Positions 28,551-38,134 of a stretch of 51,734 nt of DNA are shown in pieces. The stretch lies in NCBI GenBank assembly GCA_947463325.1, contig CANHQT010000013.1, forward strand, positions 1 through 51,734, in the 5' to 3' direction. Position 1 is the first letter of the stretch. Each line of letters opens with the position of its first letter. Made by a program: the position numbers and the translations under genes. Source of the stretch: Sphingomonadaceae bacterium (GTDB lineage Bacteria > Pseudomonadota > Alphaproteobacteria > Sphingomonadales > Sphingomonadaceae). A model generated the notes under the pieces. That model ran no database searches and was not told the DNA's origin. It saw only the letters and a list, made by a program, of their open reading frames with translations.

Positions 28551-30095
28551 TCAGTGCGCGAGCGCCTTCACAATATCCTCGCACATCTTCTTGGCGTCAG
28601 CGAGGAGCATCATCGTCTGATCCATGTAGAAGACATCATTGTCGACGCCGGCATAACCGACGCCGCCCATGCTGCGCTTGATGAAGAAGACGGTCTTGGC
28701 CTTGTCCACATCAAACACCGGCATGCCGTAGATCGGCGATGACTTGTCGGTCTTGGCAGCGGGGTTCACCACGTCGTTCGCGCCGATGATGAAGGCGACA
28801 TCGGCCTGGGCGAACTCCGAATTGATGTCCTCCAGCTCGAACACCTCATCATAGGGGACGTTCGCTTCGGCGAGCAGCACGTTCATGTGGCCGGGCATAC
28901 GGCCCGCGACCGGGTGGATCGCATATTTGACGCTGACGCCTTCCTTTTTGAGGAGGTCCGCCATCTCGCGCAGCGCGTGCTGCGCCTGCGCGACTGCCAT
29001 GCCGTAGCCGGGGATGATGATCACGCTTTCCGCCTGTTTCATCATATAGGCCGCATCCTCGGCGCTGCCGCGCTTCCACGGGCGGTCGACCTTGGCGGCG
29101 TCTCCGCCGGCGCTCGCCTCTGCACCAAAGCCGCCAGCGATAACGCTGATGAAGCTGCGGTTCATCGCCTTGCACATGATGTAGGAAAGGATCGCGCCCG
29201 AAGAGCCGACCAGCGCGCCGGTGATGATCATCGCGCTGTTCTGCAGCGTGAAGCCCATCGCCGCTGCCGCCCAGCCGGAATAGCTGTTGAGCATCGAAAC
29301 GACGACCGGCATGTCCGCGCCGCCGATGGGGATGATCAACAGGAAGCCGATCACAAAGGCGAGGATGGTGATCGTCCAGAAGATCCACGGGCTCTGGTCG
29401 ATCGTGAAATAGCCGGTGAGCGCGATGATCGCGAGCAGCGTGCCGAGATTGATGACATGGCGCGCAGGCAGCAGGATCGGCGTGCCCGACATGTTGCCGT
29501 TGAGCTTCAGGAAGGCGATCACCGATCCCGAGAAGGTAATCGCGCCGATGGCCGAGCCCAGCCCCATTTCAACGCGGCTGACCGGGCTGATCAGGCCATC
29601 CGCCCCGAGGATGCCGAAGGCGCCGGGATTGAGGAAGGCGGCAGCGGCCACCAGCACTGCGGCGAGGCCGACAAGGCTGTGGAAGGCGGCCACCAGCTGC
29701 GGCATGGAGGTCATCGCGATGCGGCGGGCGGTGACAATGCCGATCACCGCGCCAAGGCCGATAGCGGCAAGGACAAAGCCCATCTGTGTCCAGTCAATGG
29801 CGGCGGCGAAGGCAACATCCCCCGCGCCATCATCCACCAGCCGCTCAAAGGACGGCGGGTGTGAAACCAATGTCGTCACCACGGCAATCGCCATGCCGAC
29901 CATGCCGTACATATTGCCCTGACGCGAGCTTGCCGGCGACGAGAGGCCGCGCAGCGCGAGGATGAAGAGGATACCCGAAACCAGATAGGCGAGCATCACC
30001 CATGCGGGGGTGGCAGCAGCGCCTTCACTGGCGTGAGCGGGAGCGGCGATGGCCAGTGCGGCCATTGCGAGGAGCGGGGTGGCGGAGCGGATCAT
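28551..30095 (-). CDS. pntB: NAD(P) transhydrogenase subunit beta (PntB)
   Basis: Membrane and NADP-binding subunit of the proton-translocating transhydrogenase, which makes NADPH from NADH using the proton gradient. The 514-residue product has a short hydrophobic start, eight or nine membrane helices (for example VMLAYLVSGILFILALRGLS, SGWAAAAMGFTLQNSAMIIT) and the C-terminal dIII domain. That domain has IIPGYGMAVAQAQHALREMA, the NADP-binding loop, and FIIGANDVVNPAAKTDKSSP with the conserved GANDVVNP. The open frame extends far upstream through pntAB in another reading; the ATG at 30095 with GAAGGAG-GAGG upstream is the true start. It follows pntAB after two bases. Confidence 0.95.
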   Translation of the reverse strand: MIRSATPLLAMAALAIAAPAHASEGAAATPAWVMLAYLVSGILFILALRGLSSPASSRQGNMYGMVGMAIAVVTTLVSHPPSFERLVDDGAGDVAFAAAIDWTQMGFVLAAIGLGAVIGIVTARRIAMTSMPQLVAAFHSLVGLAAVLVAAAAFLNPGAFGILGADGLISPVSRVEMGLGSAIGAITFSGSVIAFLKLNGNMSGTPILLPARHVINLGTLLAIIALTGYFTIDQSPWIFWTITILAFVIGFLLIIPIGGADMPVVVSMLNSYSGWAAAAMGFTLQNSAMIITGALVGSSGAILSYIMCKAMNRSFISVIAGGFGAEASAGGDAAKVDRPWKRGSAEDAAYMMKQAESVIIIPGYGMAVAQAQHALREMADLLKKEGVSVKYAIHPVAGRMPGHMNVLLAEANVPYDEVFELEDINSEFAQADVAFIIGANDVVNPAAKTDKSSPIYGMPVFDVDKAKTVFFIKRSMGGVGYAGVDNDVFYMDQTMMLLADAKKMCEDIVKALAH

Positions 30096-30097
30096 CC

Positions 30098-30379
30098 TCA
30101 ACGCTCCTTCTTCTTGTACATCGCAAGCATGCGAGCGGTGACCGCAAAGCCACCGAAAATGTTGATGCTGGCCAGAACGATCCCGACCAGGCCAAGCAGG
30201 CCGGAAGGACCGCGTCCACCCGCCGCCGCCGCAATCAGCGCGCCGACGATGATCACCGATGAAATGGCATTGGTCACCGCCATCAGCGGCGTGTGCAGCG
30301 CCGGCGTGACTGACCAGACGACATAATAGCCGACGAAACAGGCCAGCACGAAAATCGATAGGATGGTGATGAAGTCCAT
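30098..30379 (-). CDS. pntAB: NAD(P) transhydrogenase subunit alpha part 2 (PntAB)
   Basis: Small membrane subunit that in many bacteria is fused to the C-terminus of PntA but is separate in alphaproteobacteria. The 93-residue product has three or four helices: FITILSIFVLACFVGYYVVW, SVTPALHTPLMAVTNAISSV, and IVGALIAAAAGGRGPSGLLG to LVGIVLASINIFGGFAVTAR, ending MLAMYKKKER. The phrase TPALHTPLMAVTNAISS is diagnostic. Its ATG shares one base with the stop of the small upstream ORF (TAATG), and GGAGACC precedes it. Together with pntAA and pntB it forms a complete transhydrogenase. Confidence 0.93.
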   Translation of the reverse strand: MDFITILSIFVLACFVGYYVVWSVTPALHTPLMAVTNAISSVIIVGALIAAAAGGRGPSGLLGLVGIVLASINIFGGFAVTARMLAMYKKKER

Positions 30380-30528
30380 TATTCGGTCTCCTGAACCATG
30401 GCGATGTCAGGCGCATTGTCGCGCAGAGCCATGTCCTTGCCGTAGCTGTATCCAAAGACGACCACGCACATAGGCTCGACGAGCCAGCGATGATCCCTCA
30501 CCCGGCCGGCGACTTGCCGGATCTTCAA
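30379..30528 (-). CDS. Possible small ORF filling the pntAA-pntAB gap (49 codons)
   Basis: Between pntAA and pntAB an open frame in a different phase starts with a TTG that overlaps the pntAA stop (TTGA) and ends with a TAA that overlaps the pntAB start (TAATG). The predicted product is 49 residues: LKIRQVAGRVRDHRWLVEPM, CVVVFGYSYGKDMALRDNAP, then DIAMVQETE. A later in-frame ATG at 30471 would give 30 residues. GAGAGG lies eight bases before the TTG. The exact fit at both ends and the normal codon use suggest translation coupled to its neighbours, but I recognise no family, and it could be non-coding leader sequence. Confidence 0.5.
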   Translation of the reverse strand: MKIRQVAGRVRDHRWLVEPMCVVVFGYSYGKDMALRDNAPDIAMVQETE

Positions 30529-31652
30529 CCCAGCAGCCTCTCGTTGACCACCTTGCCGCCCTGGGTCAGGCGGATGGCGTTGCCGATTTCCTCATCGAGG
30601 ACGGGTTTGCTCGTTTCCTTGTCCCAGAAGGCGGAGAGGAAATTGTAGAGGTTGCGTGCGAACAACGCCGAAGCGTCTGCCGCAAGCGTGGCGGGAACGT
30701 TGCGCGCACCGATGATGGTAACGCCGTGGCGCACGACATGCTCGCCGGGCACCGATCCTTCGACATTGCCGCCGCTCTCGGCCGCGAGATCGAACAGCAC
30801 GCTGCCCGCGCGCATCGTTGCGATCTGCGCGTCGCTGACCAGGCGCGGCGCGGGCCGGCCGGGGATCAGCGCGGTGGTGATGACGATATCCTGCTTGGCG
30901 ATATGGCTGGAGACGAGCTCGGCCTGGGCCGCTTTATACTCGTCCGACATTTCGGTGGCATATCCGCCGGCGCCTTCACCCTCGATCCCCGCCACGCTTT
31001 CGACGAAGATCGGCTTGGCACCGAGCGACTGGATCTGTTCCTTGGTCGCCGAGCGGACGTCCGTCGCGGAGACCTGCGCACCCATGCGGCGCGCGGTGGC
31101 AATCGCCTGCAGCCCGGCAACGCCGACACCCATGACGAACAGCTTGGCCGCGCTGACAGTGCCGGCGGCGGTCATCATCATCGGAAAGGCGCGGCCATAG
31201 ACGTTGGCCGCCTCTATCACCGCCTTGTACCCGGCGAGGTTGGCCTGACTGGAGAGGATATCCATCGATTGCGCGCGGGTGATGCGCGGCATGAACTCCA
31301 TCGCCAGCGCCTCAATCCCCGCCGCGGCATAGGCATCGACCCGCGCGCGTTCACCAAAGGGATTGAGCGAAGCGGCGAGCCAGGCGCCGGGCGCATAGCC
31401 ACTGATGCTGGCAGGATCAGGACCCTGAATGGCGAGAATGATGTCCGCGCCGGAAAGGGTCGCCTTGCGGTCAGCCACCGTTGCGCCGGCGGCTGCATAA
31501 TCGGCATCGGAAATGCCGGCACCTTCGCCTGCGCCCGATTCAACAGCGACCGCTGCGCCCAGCGCAATGAATTTCTTCGCGGCCTCAGGCGTCAGCGCGA
31601 CGCGGCGTTCGCCGGAAGCGGTTTCACGGAGCGCGGCGATCCTGACGGCCAT
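30525..31652 (-). CDS. pntAA: NAD(P) transhydrogenase subunit alpha part 1 (PntAA)
   Basis: NAD-binding dI domain of the proton-translocating transhydrogenase. The 375-residue product begins MAVRIAALRETASGERRVAL, then shows VESGAGEGAGISDADYAAAG, a hallmark of the family shared with alanine dehydrogenase. Further on it has the Rossmann fold KLFVMGVGVAGLQAIATARR, MGAQVSATDVRSATKEQIQS, and the mobile loop IVITTALIPGRPAPRLV. The separate arrangement pntAA, pntAB, pntB is typical for alphaproteobacteria. It lies 13 bases downstream of the aa3-oxidase subunit IV gene on the same strand. Confidence 0.95.
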   Translation of the reverse strand: MAVRIAALRETASGERRVALTPEAAKKFIALGAAVAVESGAGEGAGISDADYAAAGATVADRKATLSGADIILAIQGPDPASISGYAPGAWLAASLNPFGERARVDAYAAAGIEALAMEFMPRITRAQSMDILSSQANLAGYKAVIEAANVYGRAFPMMMTAAGTVSAAKLFVMGVGVAGLQAIATARRMGAQVSATDVRSATKEQIQSLGAKPIFVESVAGIEGEGAGGYATEMSDEYKAAQAELVSSHIAKQDIVITTALIPGRPAPRLVSDAQIATMRAGSVLFDLAAESGGNVEGSVPGEHVVRHGVTIIGARNVPATLAADASALFARNLYNFLSAFWDKETSKPVLDEEIGNAIRLTQGGKVVNERLLG

Positions 31653-31665
31653 GCGGATGGCGCGC

Positions 31666-31785
31666 TCAGGAGATCAGGATGACGACGAGGACAGTGATTG
31701 CGGCGCAGGCCACCGTTCCCCACTTGGTCAGCGCAATGAAGCCTTCGTAAGTCTTCGAAGCTTCACGAATATCCTGTTCGGCCAT
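31666..31785 (-). CDS. aa3-type cytochrome c oxidase subunit IV-like peptide
   Basis: A 39-residue membrane peptide: MAEQDIREASKTYEGFIALT, then KWGTVACAAITVLVVILIS. This matches the single-span bacterial aa3-type oxidase subunit IV family (short polar N-terminus ending YEGF, then one membrane helix starting KWG). AAGGGAA lies upstream at proper spacing for this ATG; the open frame extends 26 codons further but without family resemblance. Its place directly before pntAA is common in alphaproteobacteria in my recollection, although the oxidase genes themselves are not nearby. Confidence 0.88.
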   Translation of the reverse strand: MAEQDIREASKTYEGFIALTKWGTVACAAITVLVVILIS

Positions 31786-32007
31786 GGTCGATTTCCCTTG
31801 ACTAAAAAGCACGTCGACACATGGCCGACGCCAATCCTGCCCTGCCTTAACCGGAGCAGGCAATGTCTAGCAAGAGCGGCGCGGCAATCCCGCAGCGCTT
31901 AAGGGCTATTTTACACCTCATCGCTACATCCCCTGCTTTCAGCGGCCAATTGTGGCCGTGACCGGAGCGGAAGGGGCGGTGCGTTGGCGACATTGCAGGG
32001 TGACCGG

Positions 32008-33414
32008 ATGCTGCTGCTCGTCGATGCGGACGAGAGCCAGCGCCGAATCGTCGGCACGCTGGCGTCACGCGGCGGCTGGCGCACATTGTTTGCGGACACG
32101 CTGGAGCGCGCCATTGCAACGCTGGGCACGCATGACGGGCTGTTGCTCGATGCGGTTCTGATCGACGAAGCGACAGCAAAAGTCGGCCTTGCCGAGACGA
32201 TTTCGGCGATGCGCGACTGGCGCCCGTCGCTGCCAGTCCTGTATCTCAGCGAAGCGGGCACACGGCGCGCACAATTGGCCGCGCTCTCCGCGGGGATCAG
32301 CGATCTGCTCGAAAAGCCACTGACCGGTGAACGCCTGCATGCCGCACTCGACCTTGCGATCGCCCCGCGCACGACTGCGGAGCTGCGCCCCCTGTCGGAA
32401 AAATTCGCGGTGCCCATGGCGATCGAGGAAGTGATCGGCAGCACACCGGCATTTCGCACCGCACTCGCCATCGCCGCCAAGGCGGCCCGTGCGCGTGTTC
32501 CTGTCCTCATCGAAGGCGAGCCCGGCACTGGCAAGGCGCTGGTCGCTGCCGCCATCCACCATGCCGGGCATCGCCCGCGCGCACCCTATATCGAAGTCGA
32601 TTGCGGGCATCACAGCGATGCCATGATCGGCCCACTGCTGTTTGGGCACGAACGCGGCGCATTCCCCGGCGCTTTCGAGCGGCGGGTGGGGGAAATCAGC
32701 AAGGCTGACGGCGGCACTCTGGTGCTCGACCGGATCGAGCGACTGCCCCCCGATGTGCAGGCGCGGCTGGCCGACATGCTGGCTACCGGCACGCTGCAAC
32801 CCTATGGCGGCTTGGCAGGGGCGGCACCTGATGTGCGCCTGATCGCCTGTTCGGGCGTGTCGCTGCGCCAGCGGGTGCGCGACGAACTGTTCCGCGAGGA
32901 TCTGCTGGCGCGGATCGGCATTGCCGAGGTTACCTTGCCCCCGCTGCGCGACCGGCGGGTCGATATCCCCGCGCTCGCCCGCCATTTCATGGGCAGGATC
33001 GCCAATCTGCCGGACATGCCCAACCTGTCGCTTTCCGCTGACCTTGTCACATCGCTGTCGAGCTGGAGCTGGCCGGGCAATGTCCGCCAATTGCATGACG
33101 CACTGCTGCGCGCTTCCTGCGCGGCGAGCGGGCCGCAGCTCGGCCTCGAGGATTTCCCGGGTCTGGCTGCCGAGCGTGCGCGGGCACCCGAGGATAGCGG
33201 GGTTTCCAACACCATGCCCGGCGACGGGATCGGCGTGACGCTGTACCGCGCCGACGGCAATCTGCGCGCGCTGCAAGATATCGAGGCGGACGTCATCCGC
33301 CTTGCCATCGGCCATTATCGTGGCCGTATGAGCGAAGTGGCCCGGCGGCTCGGCATCGGCCGGTCGACGCTCTACCGCAAGCTCGCCGACCTCGGCATCG
33401 ACACTGCCGCCTGA
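32008..33414 (+). CDS. NtrC-like response regulator with altered AAA+ motifs
   Basis: A 468-residue protein with receiver, AAA+ and Fis-type HTH domains in the order of sigma-54 activators. The receiver keeps Asp6/Asp8, the phospho-acceptor Asp53 (AVLIDEATAKVG), Ser81 and Lys103. The AAA+ domain has Walker A GEPGTGKA, but the sigma-54 contact loop reads GAFPGA (Pro220) instead of GAFTGA, and Walker B reads LVLDRIERL with Arg242 where the catalytic Glu normally stands. The arginine-finger region FREDLLARIG and the HTH SEVARRLGIGRSTLYRKLAD look intact. ATG at 32008 has AGGGTG at good spacing; an in-frame TTG lies 24 bases earlier. It is divergent from the aa3/pnt operon, its possible target. 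Confidence 0.85.
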   Translation: MLLLVDADESQRRIVGTLASRGGWRTLFADTLERAIATLGTHDGLLLDAVLIDEATAKVGLAETISAMRDWRPSLPVLYLSEAGTRRAQLAALSAGISDLLEKPLTGERLHAALDLAIAPRTTAELRPLSEKFAVPMAIEEVIGSTPAFRTALAIAAKAARARVPVLIEGEPGTGKALVAAAIHHAGHRPRAPYIEVDCGHHSDAMIGPLLFGHERGAFPGAFERRVGEISKADGGTLVLDRIERLPPDVQARLADMLATGTLQPYGGLAGAAPDVRLIACSGVSLRQRVRDELFREDLLARIGIAEVTLPPLRDRRVDIPALARHFMGRIANLPDMPNLSLSADLVTSLSSWSWPGNVRQLHDALLRASCAASGPQLGLEDFPGLAAERARAPEDSGVSNTMPGDGIGVTLYRADGNLRALQDIEADVIRLAIGHYRGRMSEVARRLGIGRSTLYRKLADLGIDTAA

Positions 33415-33483
33415 GTGCGCAAAGCCTTTCCTTAGCAGCGTCACCGTCCTATCGAACGCGCGGACCAGCGCTCGGGAGGAAGG

Positions 33484-34830
33484 ATGACAAGACGCTTTTT
33501 CGGAACCGACGGTATCCGCGGGCTGACCAACAGCGCGCCGATGACCGCCGAAGTGGCGATGCGCGTCGGCATGGCAGCCGGCCGTCATTTTCTGCGCGGA
33601 GACCACAAGCATCGCGTGGTGATCGGCAAGGATACCCGCCTGTCGGGCTACATGCTCGAAAACGCGATGGTGGCGGGCTTTACCGCTGTCGGCATGGATG
33701 TGGTGCAGGTGGGGCCGATGCCGACACCGGCTGTGGCGCTGCTCACCCGGTCAATGCGCGCTGACCTCGGCGTGATGATTTCCGCCAGCCATAACGCGTT
33801 CCATGACAATGGCATCAAACTGTTCGGGCCGGATGGCTACAAGCTGTCCGACGAGGATGAGCTGGCGATCGAGGATCTGCTCGACCGGGTGCCGATACTT
33901 GCCATGCCCAACGATATCGGCCGCGCGCGCCGCATCGAGGATGCACGGGGGCGCTACATCCATGCGGTGAAGGCGAGCCTGCCCGAACATGTGCGGCTCG
34001 ACGGGCTGACCATCGCCATCGATTGCGCCAATGGCGCGGCCTATAACACCACGCCTACCGCGCTGTGGGAATTGGGGGCGGAGGTGATCGCCGTCGGCGT
34101 GACCCCCAACGGCCGCAACATCAACGACAAATGCGGCTCCACCCATCCCCAGATGCTTCAGGAAACCGTGGTCGCGAGCGGCGCGGACATCGGCATCGCG
34201 CTCGATGGTGATGCCGACCGGCTGATCGTCGTGGACGAACATGGCGCGATTATCGACGGTGACCAGATCATGGCCGCGCTCGGCCTGTCCTGGTCAAAGA
34301 GCGGCCGTTTGCGTGGCGGCGGCGTGGTGGCGACAGTGATGTCGAACCTGGGCCTCGAACGCTGCCTCGCGGCGGAAGGCTTGACCCTCGAACGCACCAA
34401 GGTGGGCGACCGCTATGTGCTCGAACGCATGAAAAGCGGCGGATTCAATGTCGGCGGAGAGCAATCCGGCCACATGATCCTTTCCGACCATGCGACGACC
34501 GGAGACGGCACCATTGCAGCGCTGCAACTGCTCGCGGCGATGATCGATACGGGGAAACCCGCGAGCGAATTTTTGAAGCAGTTCGATCCGGTGCCGCAGC
34601 TCCTCAAAAATGTGAAATATGCCAAGGGGCAAAAACCGCTCGACGCTGACAGCGTGAAGGCGGCGATTGCCGACGGCGAACGCGCGCTGGCGGGCTCCGG
34701 CCGCCTCGTCATCCGCCCGTCCGGCACCGAACCGGTGATCCGCGTGATGGCCGAAGGCGACAATGGCGATCAGGTGACAGAGGTGGTGGAGCGTATCTGC
34801 GCGGCAGTGGCGGAGGCGGCCAGTGCTTGA
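33484..34830 (+). CDS. glmM: Phosphoglucosamine mutase
   Basis: Interconverts glucosamine-6- and glucosamine-1-phosphate on the way to UDP-GlcNAc for peptidoglycan and LPS. The 448-residue protein starts [14 protein letters not shown] and has the phosphoserine loop [18 protein letters not shown] with Ser102 (as in E. coli GlmM), the metal-binding [14 protein letters not shown], the sugar-binding GGEQSGHMI and the C-terminal phosphate-binding loop [16 protein letters not shown] strong ribosome binding site (GGGAGGAAGG) precedes the ATG. Its stop overlaps the GTG of the DUF1272 gene by eight bases. Confidence 0.97.
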   Translation: MTRRFFGTDGIRGLTNSAPMTAEVAMRVGMAAGRHFLRGDHKHRVVIGKDTRLSGYMLENAMVAGFTAVGMDVVQVGPMPTPAVALLTRSMRADLGVMISASHNAFHDNGIKLFGPDGYKLSDEDELAIEDLLDRVPILAMPNDIGRARRIEDARGRYIHAVKASLPEHVRLDGLTIAIDCANGAAYNTTPTALWELGAEVIAVGVTPNGRNINDKCGSTHPQMLQETVVASGADIGIALDGDADRLIVVDEHGAIIDGDQIMAALGLSWSKSGRLRGGGVVATVMSNLGLERCLAAEGLTLERTKVGDRYVLERMKSGGFNVGGEQSGHMILSDHATTGDGTIAALQLLAAMIDTGKPASEFLKQFDPVPQLLKNVKYAKGQKPLDADSVKAAIADGERALAGSGRLVIRPSGTEPVIRVMAEGDNGDQVTEVVERICAAVAEAASA

Positions 34831-35047
34831 GATGCGCCCCGATTGCGAGCGGTGCGGAACCGACCTCCCCGCACACGCGCATGGCGCCTTCATCTGCAGT
34901 TTCGAGTGCACCTTTTGCGCCGAATGCAGCGAGGAACTGGATGACCGATGCCCCAATTGCGGCGGCGAACTGATGGACCGGCCGGTGCGCGCGAAAAAGC
35001 TGCTGGAGACATATCCGGCAAGCAACGTGCGGAAGTATAAGGGGTGA
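34823..35047 (+). CDS. DUF1272 zinc-ribbon-like small protein
   Basis: A 74-residue protein rich in cysteine: [18 protein letters not shown] and CPNCGGEL. The pattern [27 protein letters not shown] and NCGGEL.DRPVR matches the DUF1272 family, probably one or two zinc-binding knuckles. The start is GTG, overlapping the end of glmM by eight bases; homologues begin M-L-E-x-R-P at this point, which supports the GTG over the later ATG. The stop overlaps the GTG start of thiD by four bases. Function is unknown. Confidence 0.9.
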   Translation: MLEMRPDCERCGTDLPAHAHGAFICSFECTFCAECSEELDDRCPNCGGELMDRPVRAKKLLETYPASNVRKYKG

Positions 35048-36186
35048 GCATCGCGCGCATTCTGATCATCGCCGGATCGGACTCCGGTGGCGGCGCGGGC
35101 ATTCAGGCGGACATCCGCACTGTCACCATGCTCGGCGGCCATGCGATGACGGCGGTGACGGCGATCACAGCACAGAACACGCTGGGCGTTCAGGCCGTCC
35201 ACGCCATCCCGACGGAAACGGTCATCGCCCAGATTGACAGTGTTGCCAGCGACATTGGCGTCGATGCCATCAAGATCGGCATGATCGGCAGCGTCGAGAC
35301 ATTGGAGGCGGTGGCGACGCGCCTCGCCGCGTCAGACCTCCGCGCCGTGCCGCTGGTGTTTGATCCGGTGATGGTCGCAACCAGCGGATCGGCGCTGGCC
35401 GATGCGGCGACGATCGCGGCGTTCGGGCGGCTGATGCAGCGGGCGGCGGTGGTGACACCCAACCTGCCCGAACTCGACGCACTCGGCGGCGAAACTGCGG
35501 TGCTGGCGAGCGGTACGGCGCTGCTAGTCAAGGGTGGCCATGCCGGGGGCGATACGGTCACCGACCGGCTGGTGACCGACGAGGGCGAGATCGCGCGCTG
35601 GGAAGCACCGCGCATTGATACGACGAGCACGCATGGCACCGGCTGCACCCTCGCCAGCGCCAGCGCAACGGGCCTCGGCCAAGGGCTGCCGCTCGAACCC
35701 GCCATTGCCCGGGCGCGCGATTTCGTGCGCCTCGCGCTGCACGGCGCGCCGGGGCTGGGCAGCGGGCACGGGCCGATGGGCCATGCCAGCGTGCGCAATG
35801 ACGGCCTCTACATCGGCCCTGCGCTCAACCAGATCACACTGCCGGCGGATGATTATGACCGCTCGGTCGCCTTCTACCGCCAGCTCGGCCTCACCCTGAT
35901 CGTCGACGCGCCGGAGAATGGTTACGCCCGCTTCGAAGCCGCCAATGGCGCGACGCTTTCCATCCATGTGGGGGATGGCGCGGCAGGCGGCGCCGTGGCC
36001 TATCTCGAAAGCGGCGCGCTCGACGCCTGGGTTGCCTATCTCGCGCGCAAAGGTGTGCGTTTCGAAAGCATGCCGCGCGACGAGGAATGGGGCTGGCGCG
36101 AAGCACGCCTCACTGACCCCGCTGGCAATCGCCTGTGCCTCTATCAGGCCAGCGAATATCGCCGCTTTCCGCCGTGGCGGGTGTGA
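35044..36186 (+). CDS. thiD: ThiD hydroxymethylpyrimidine (phosphate) kinase fused to a C-terminal VOC domain
   Basis: A 380-residue fusion. Residues 1-248 are ThiD: ILIIAGSDSGGGAGIQADIR, AITAQNTLGV, VFDPVMVATSG, LVKGGHAGGD and the ribokinase-type anion hole STHGTGCTLASA (Cys201). ThiD phosphorylates HMP and HMP-P for thiamine synthesis. Residues 259-370 form a VOC module starting GPALNQITLPADDYDRSVAF and YRQLGLTLIV and ending DPAGNRLCLYQASEY. The positions where VOC enzymes carry metal ligands read Gln and Leu/Cys rather than His and Glu, so this half may bind rather than catalyse. The frame is continuous and no stop or start lies at the junction. The start is GTG overlapping DUF1272. Standalone ThiD usually ends near residue 265. 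Confidence 0.9.
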   Translation: MSIARILIIAGSDSGGGAGIQADIRTVTMLGGHAMTAVTAITAQNTLGVQAVHAIPTETVIAQIDSVASDIGVDAIKIGMIGSVETLEAVATRLAASDLRAVPLVFDPVMVATSGSALADAATIAAFGRLMQRAAVVTPNLPELDALGGETAVLASGTALLVKGGHAGGDTVTDRLVTDEGEIARWEAPRIDTTSTHGTGCTLASASATGLGQGLPLEPAIARARDFVRLALHGAPGLGSGHGPMGHASVRNDGLYIGPALNQITLPADDYDRSVAFYRQLGLTLIVDAPENGYARFEAANGATLSIHVGDGAAGGAVAYLESGALDAWVAYLARKGVRFESMPRDEEWGWREARLTDPAGNRLCLYQASEYRRFPPWRV

Positions 36187-36758
36187 TCGGCGTTGACGAG
36201 GCAGGCCGCGGGCCGCTGGCGGGGCCGGTGGTAGCGGCAGCGGTGCTGCTGTGTCCGGGGGGGATTGCGGGGCTCAACGACAGCAAGAAACTCTCCGAAA
36301 AGCGCCGCATCGCGCTGGAGGCCGAGATCAAGGCGAAATGCCGCTGGGCGATCGGCATCGTCGATGTGGAGGAGATCACCCGGCTCAACATCTTTGGCGC
36401 GACGATGCGGGCGATGACGCTGGCGGTGGCGGGTTTGCTCGGCAGAGATGATGCTGACGGCCCGATCCTGATTGACGGCAACATAACCCCGGCGGGCCGC
36501 GATGCGGAGTGGCGGTGGCAGGCGCGGGCGATAGTCGGCGGCGATGCCATCGAACCGGCGATTTCCGCAGCATCGATCATCGCCAAACAGACGCGCGATA
36601 GGATGATGGTGGAGGCGTGCGCCCGATACCCCGGCTACGGATTTTCGCGGCACAAGGGCTATGGCACGGCAGAGCATCTTGCCGCGCTGAAACAGCTTGG
36701 CCCCTGCCCGCTCCACCGTCAGGATTTTGCGCCGGTGCGGCAGTTGATGCTGCTGTGA
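36135..36758 (+). CDS. rnhB: Ribonuclease HII
   Basis: Removes single ribonucleotides and RNA from DNA hybrids. The 207-residue reading has IGVDEAGRGPLAGPVVAAAV (Asp and Glu of the active site), GLNDSKKLSEKRR, PILIDGN with the third acidic residue, ISAASIIAKQTRD and YGFSRHKGYGTAEHLAALKQ. Three in-frame GTG codons compete as start (36135, 36174, 36183). The one at 36183 overlaps the thiD stop as GTGA, but the longest form better matches the usual length of the N-terminus. The overlap with thiD (52 bases for the long form) is unusual but tolerable. The window also carries rnhA. Confidence 0.93.
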   Translation: MPLSGQRISPLSAVAGVIGVDEAGRGPLAGPVVAAAVLLCPGGIAGLNDSKKLSEKRRIALEAEIKAKCRWAIGIVDVEEITRLNIFGATMRAMTLAVAGLLGRDDADGPILIDGNITPAGRDAEWRWQARAIVGGDAIEPAISAASIIAKQTRDRMMVEACARYPGYGFSRHKGYGTAEHLAALKQLGPCPLHRQDFAPVRQLMLL

Positions 36759-36798
36759 GGGACCCTCCCCCATGCCGGGGACGATTTTCTTTCAAAGC

Positions 36799-38118
<1,320 letters not shown>

Positions 38119-38134
38119 GCGCGACCAAGGGGCC

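Noticed and set aside
32065-33612. 515-codon open frame opposite the NtrC-like regulator
   Set aside because: Shadow frame with composition rich in Arg, Gly and Ala and no recognisable motif; the plus-strand gene has clear domains.
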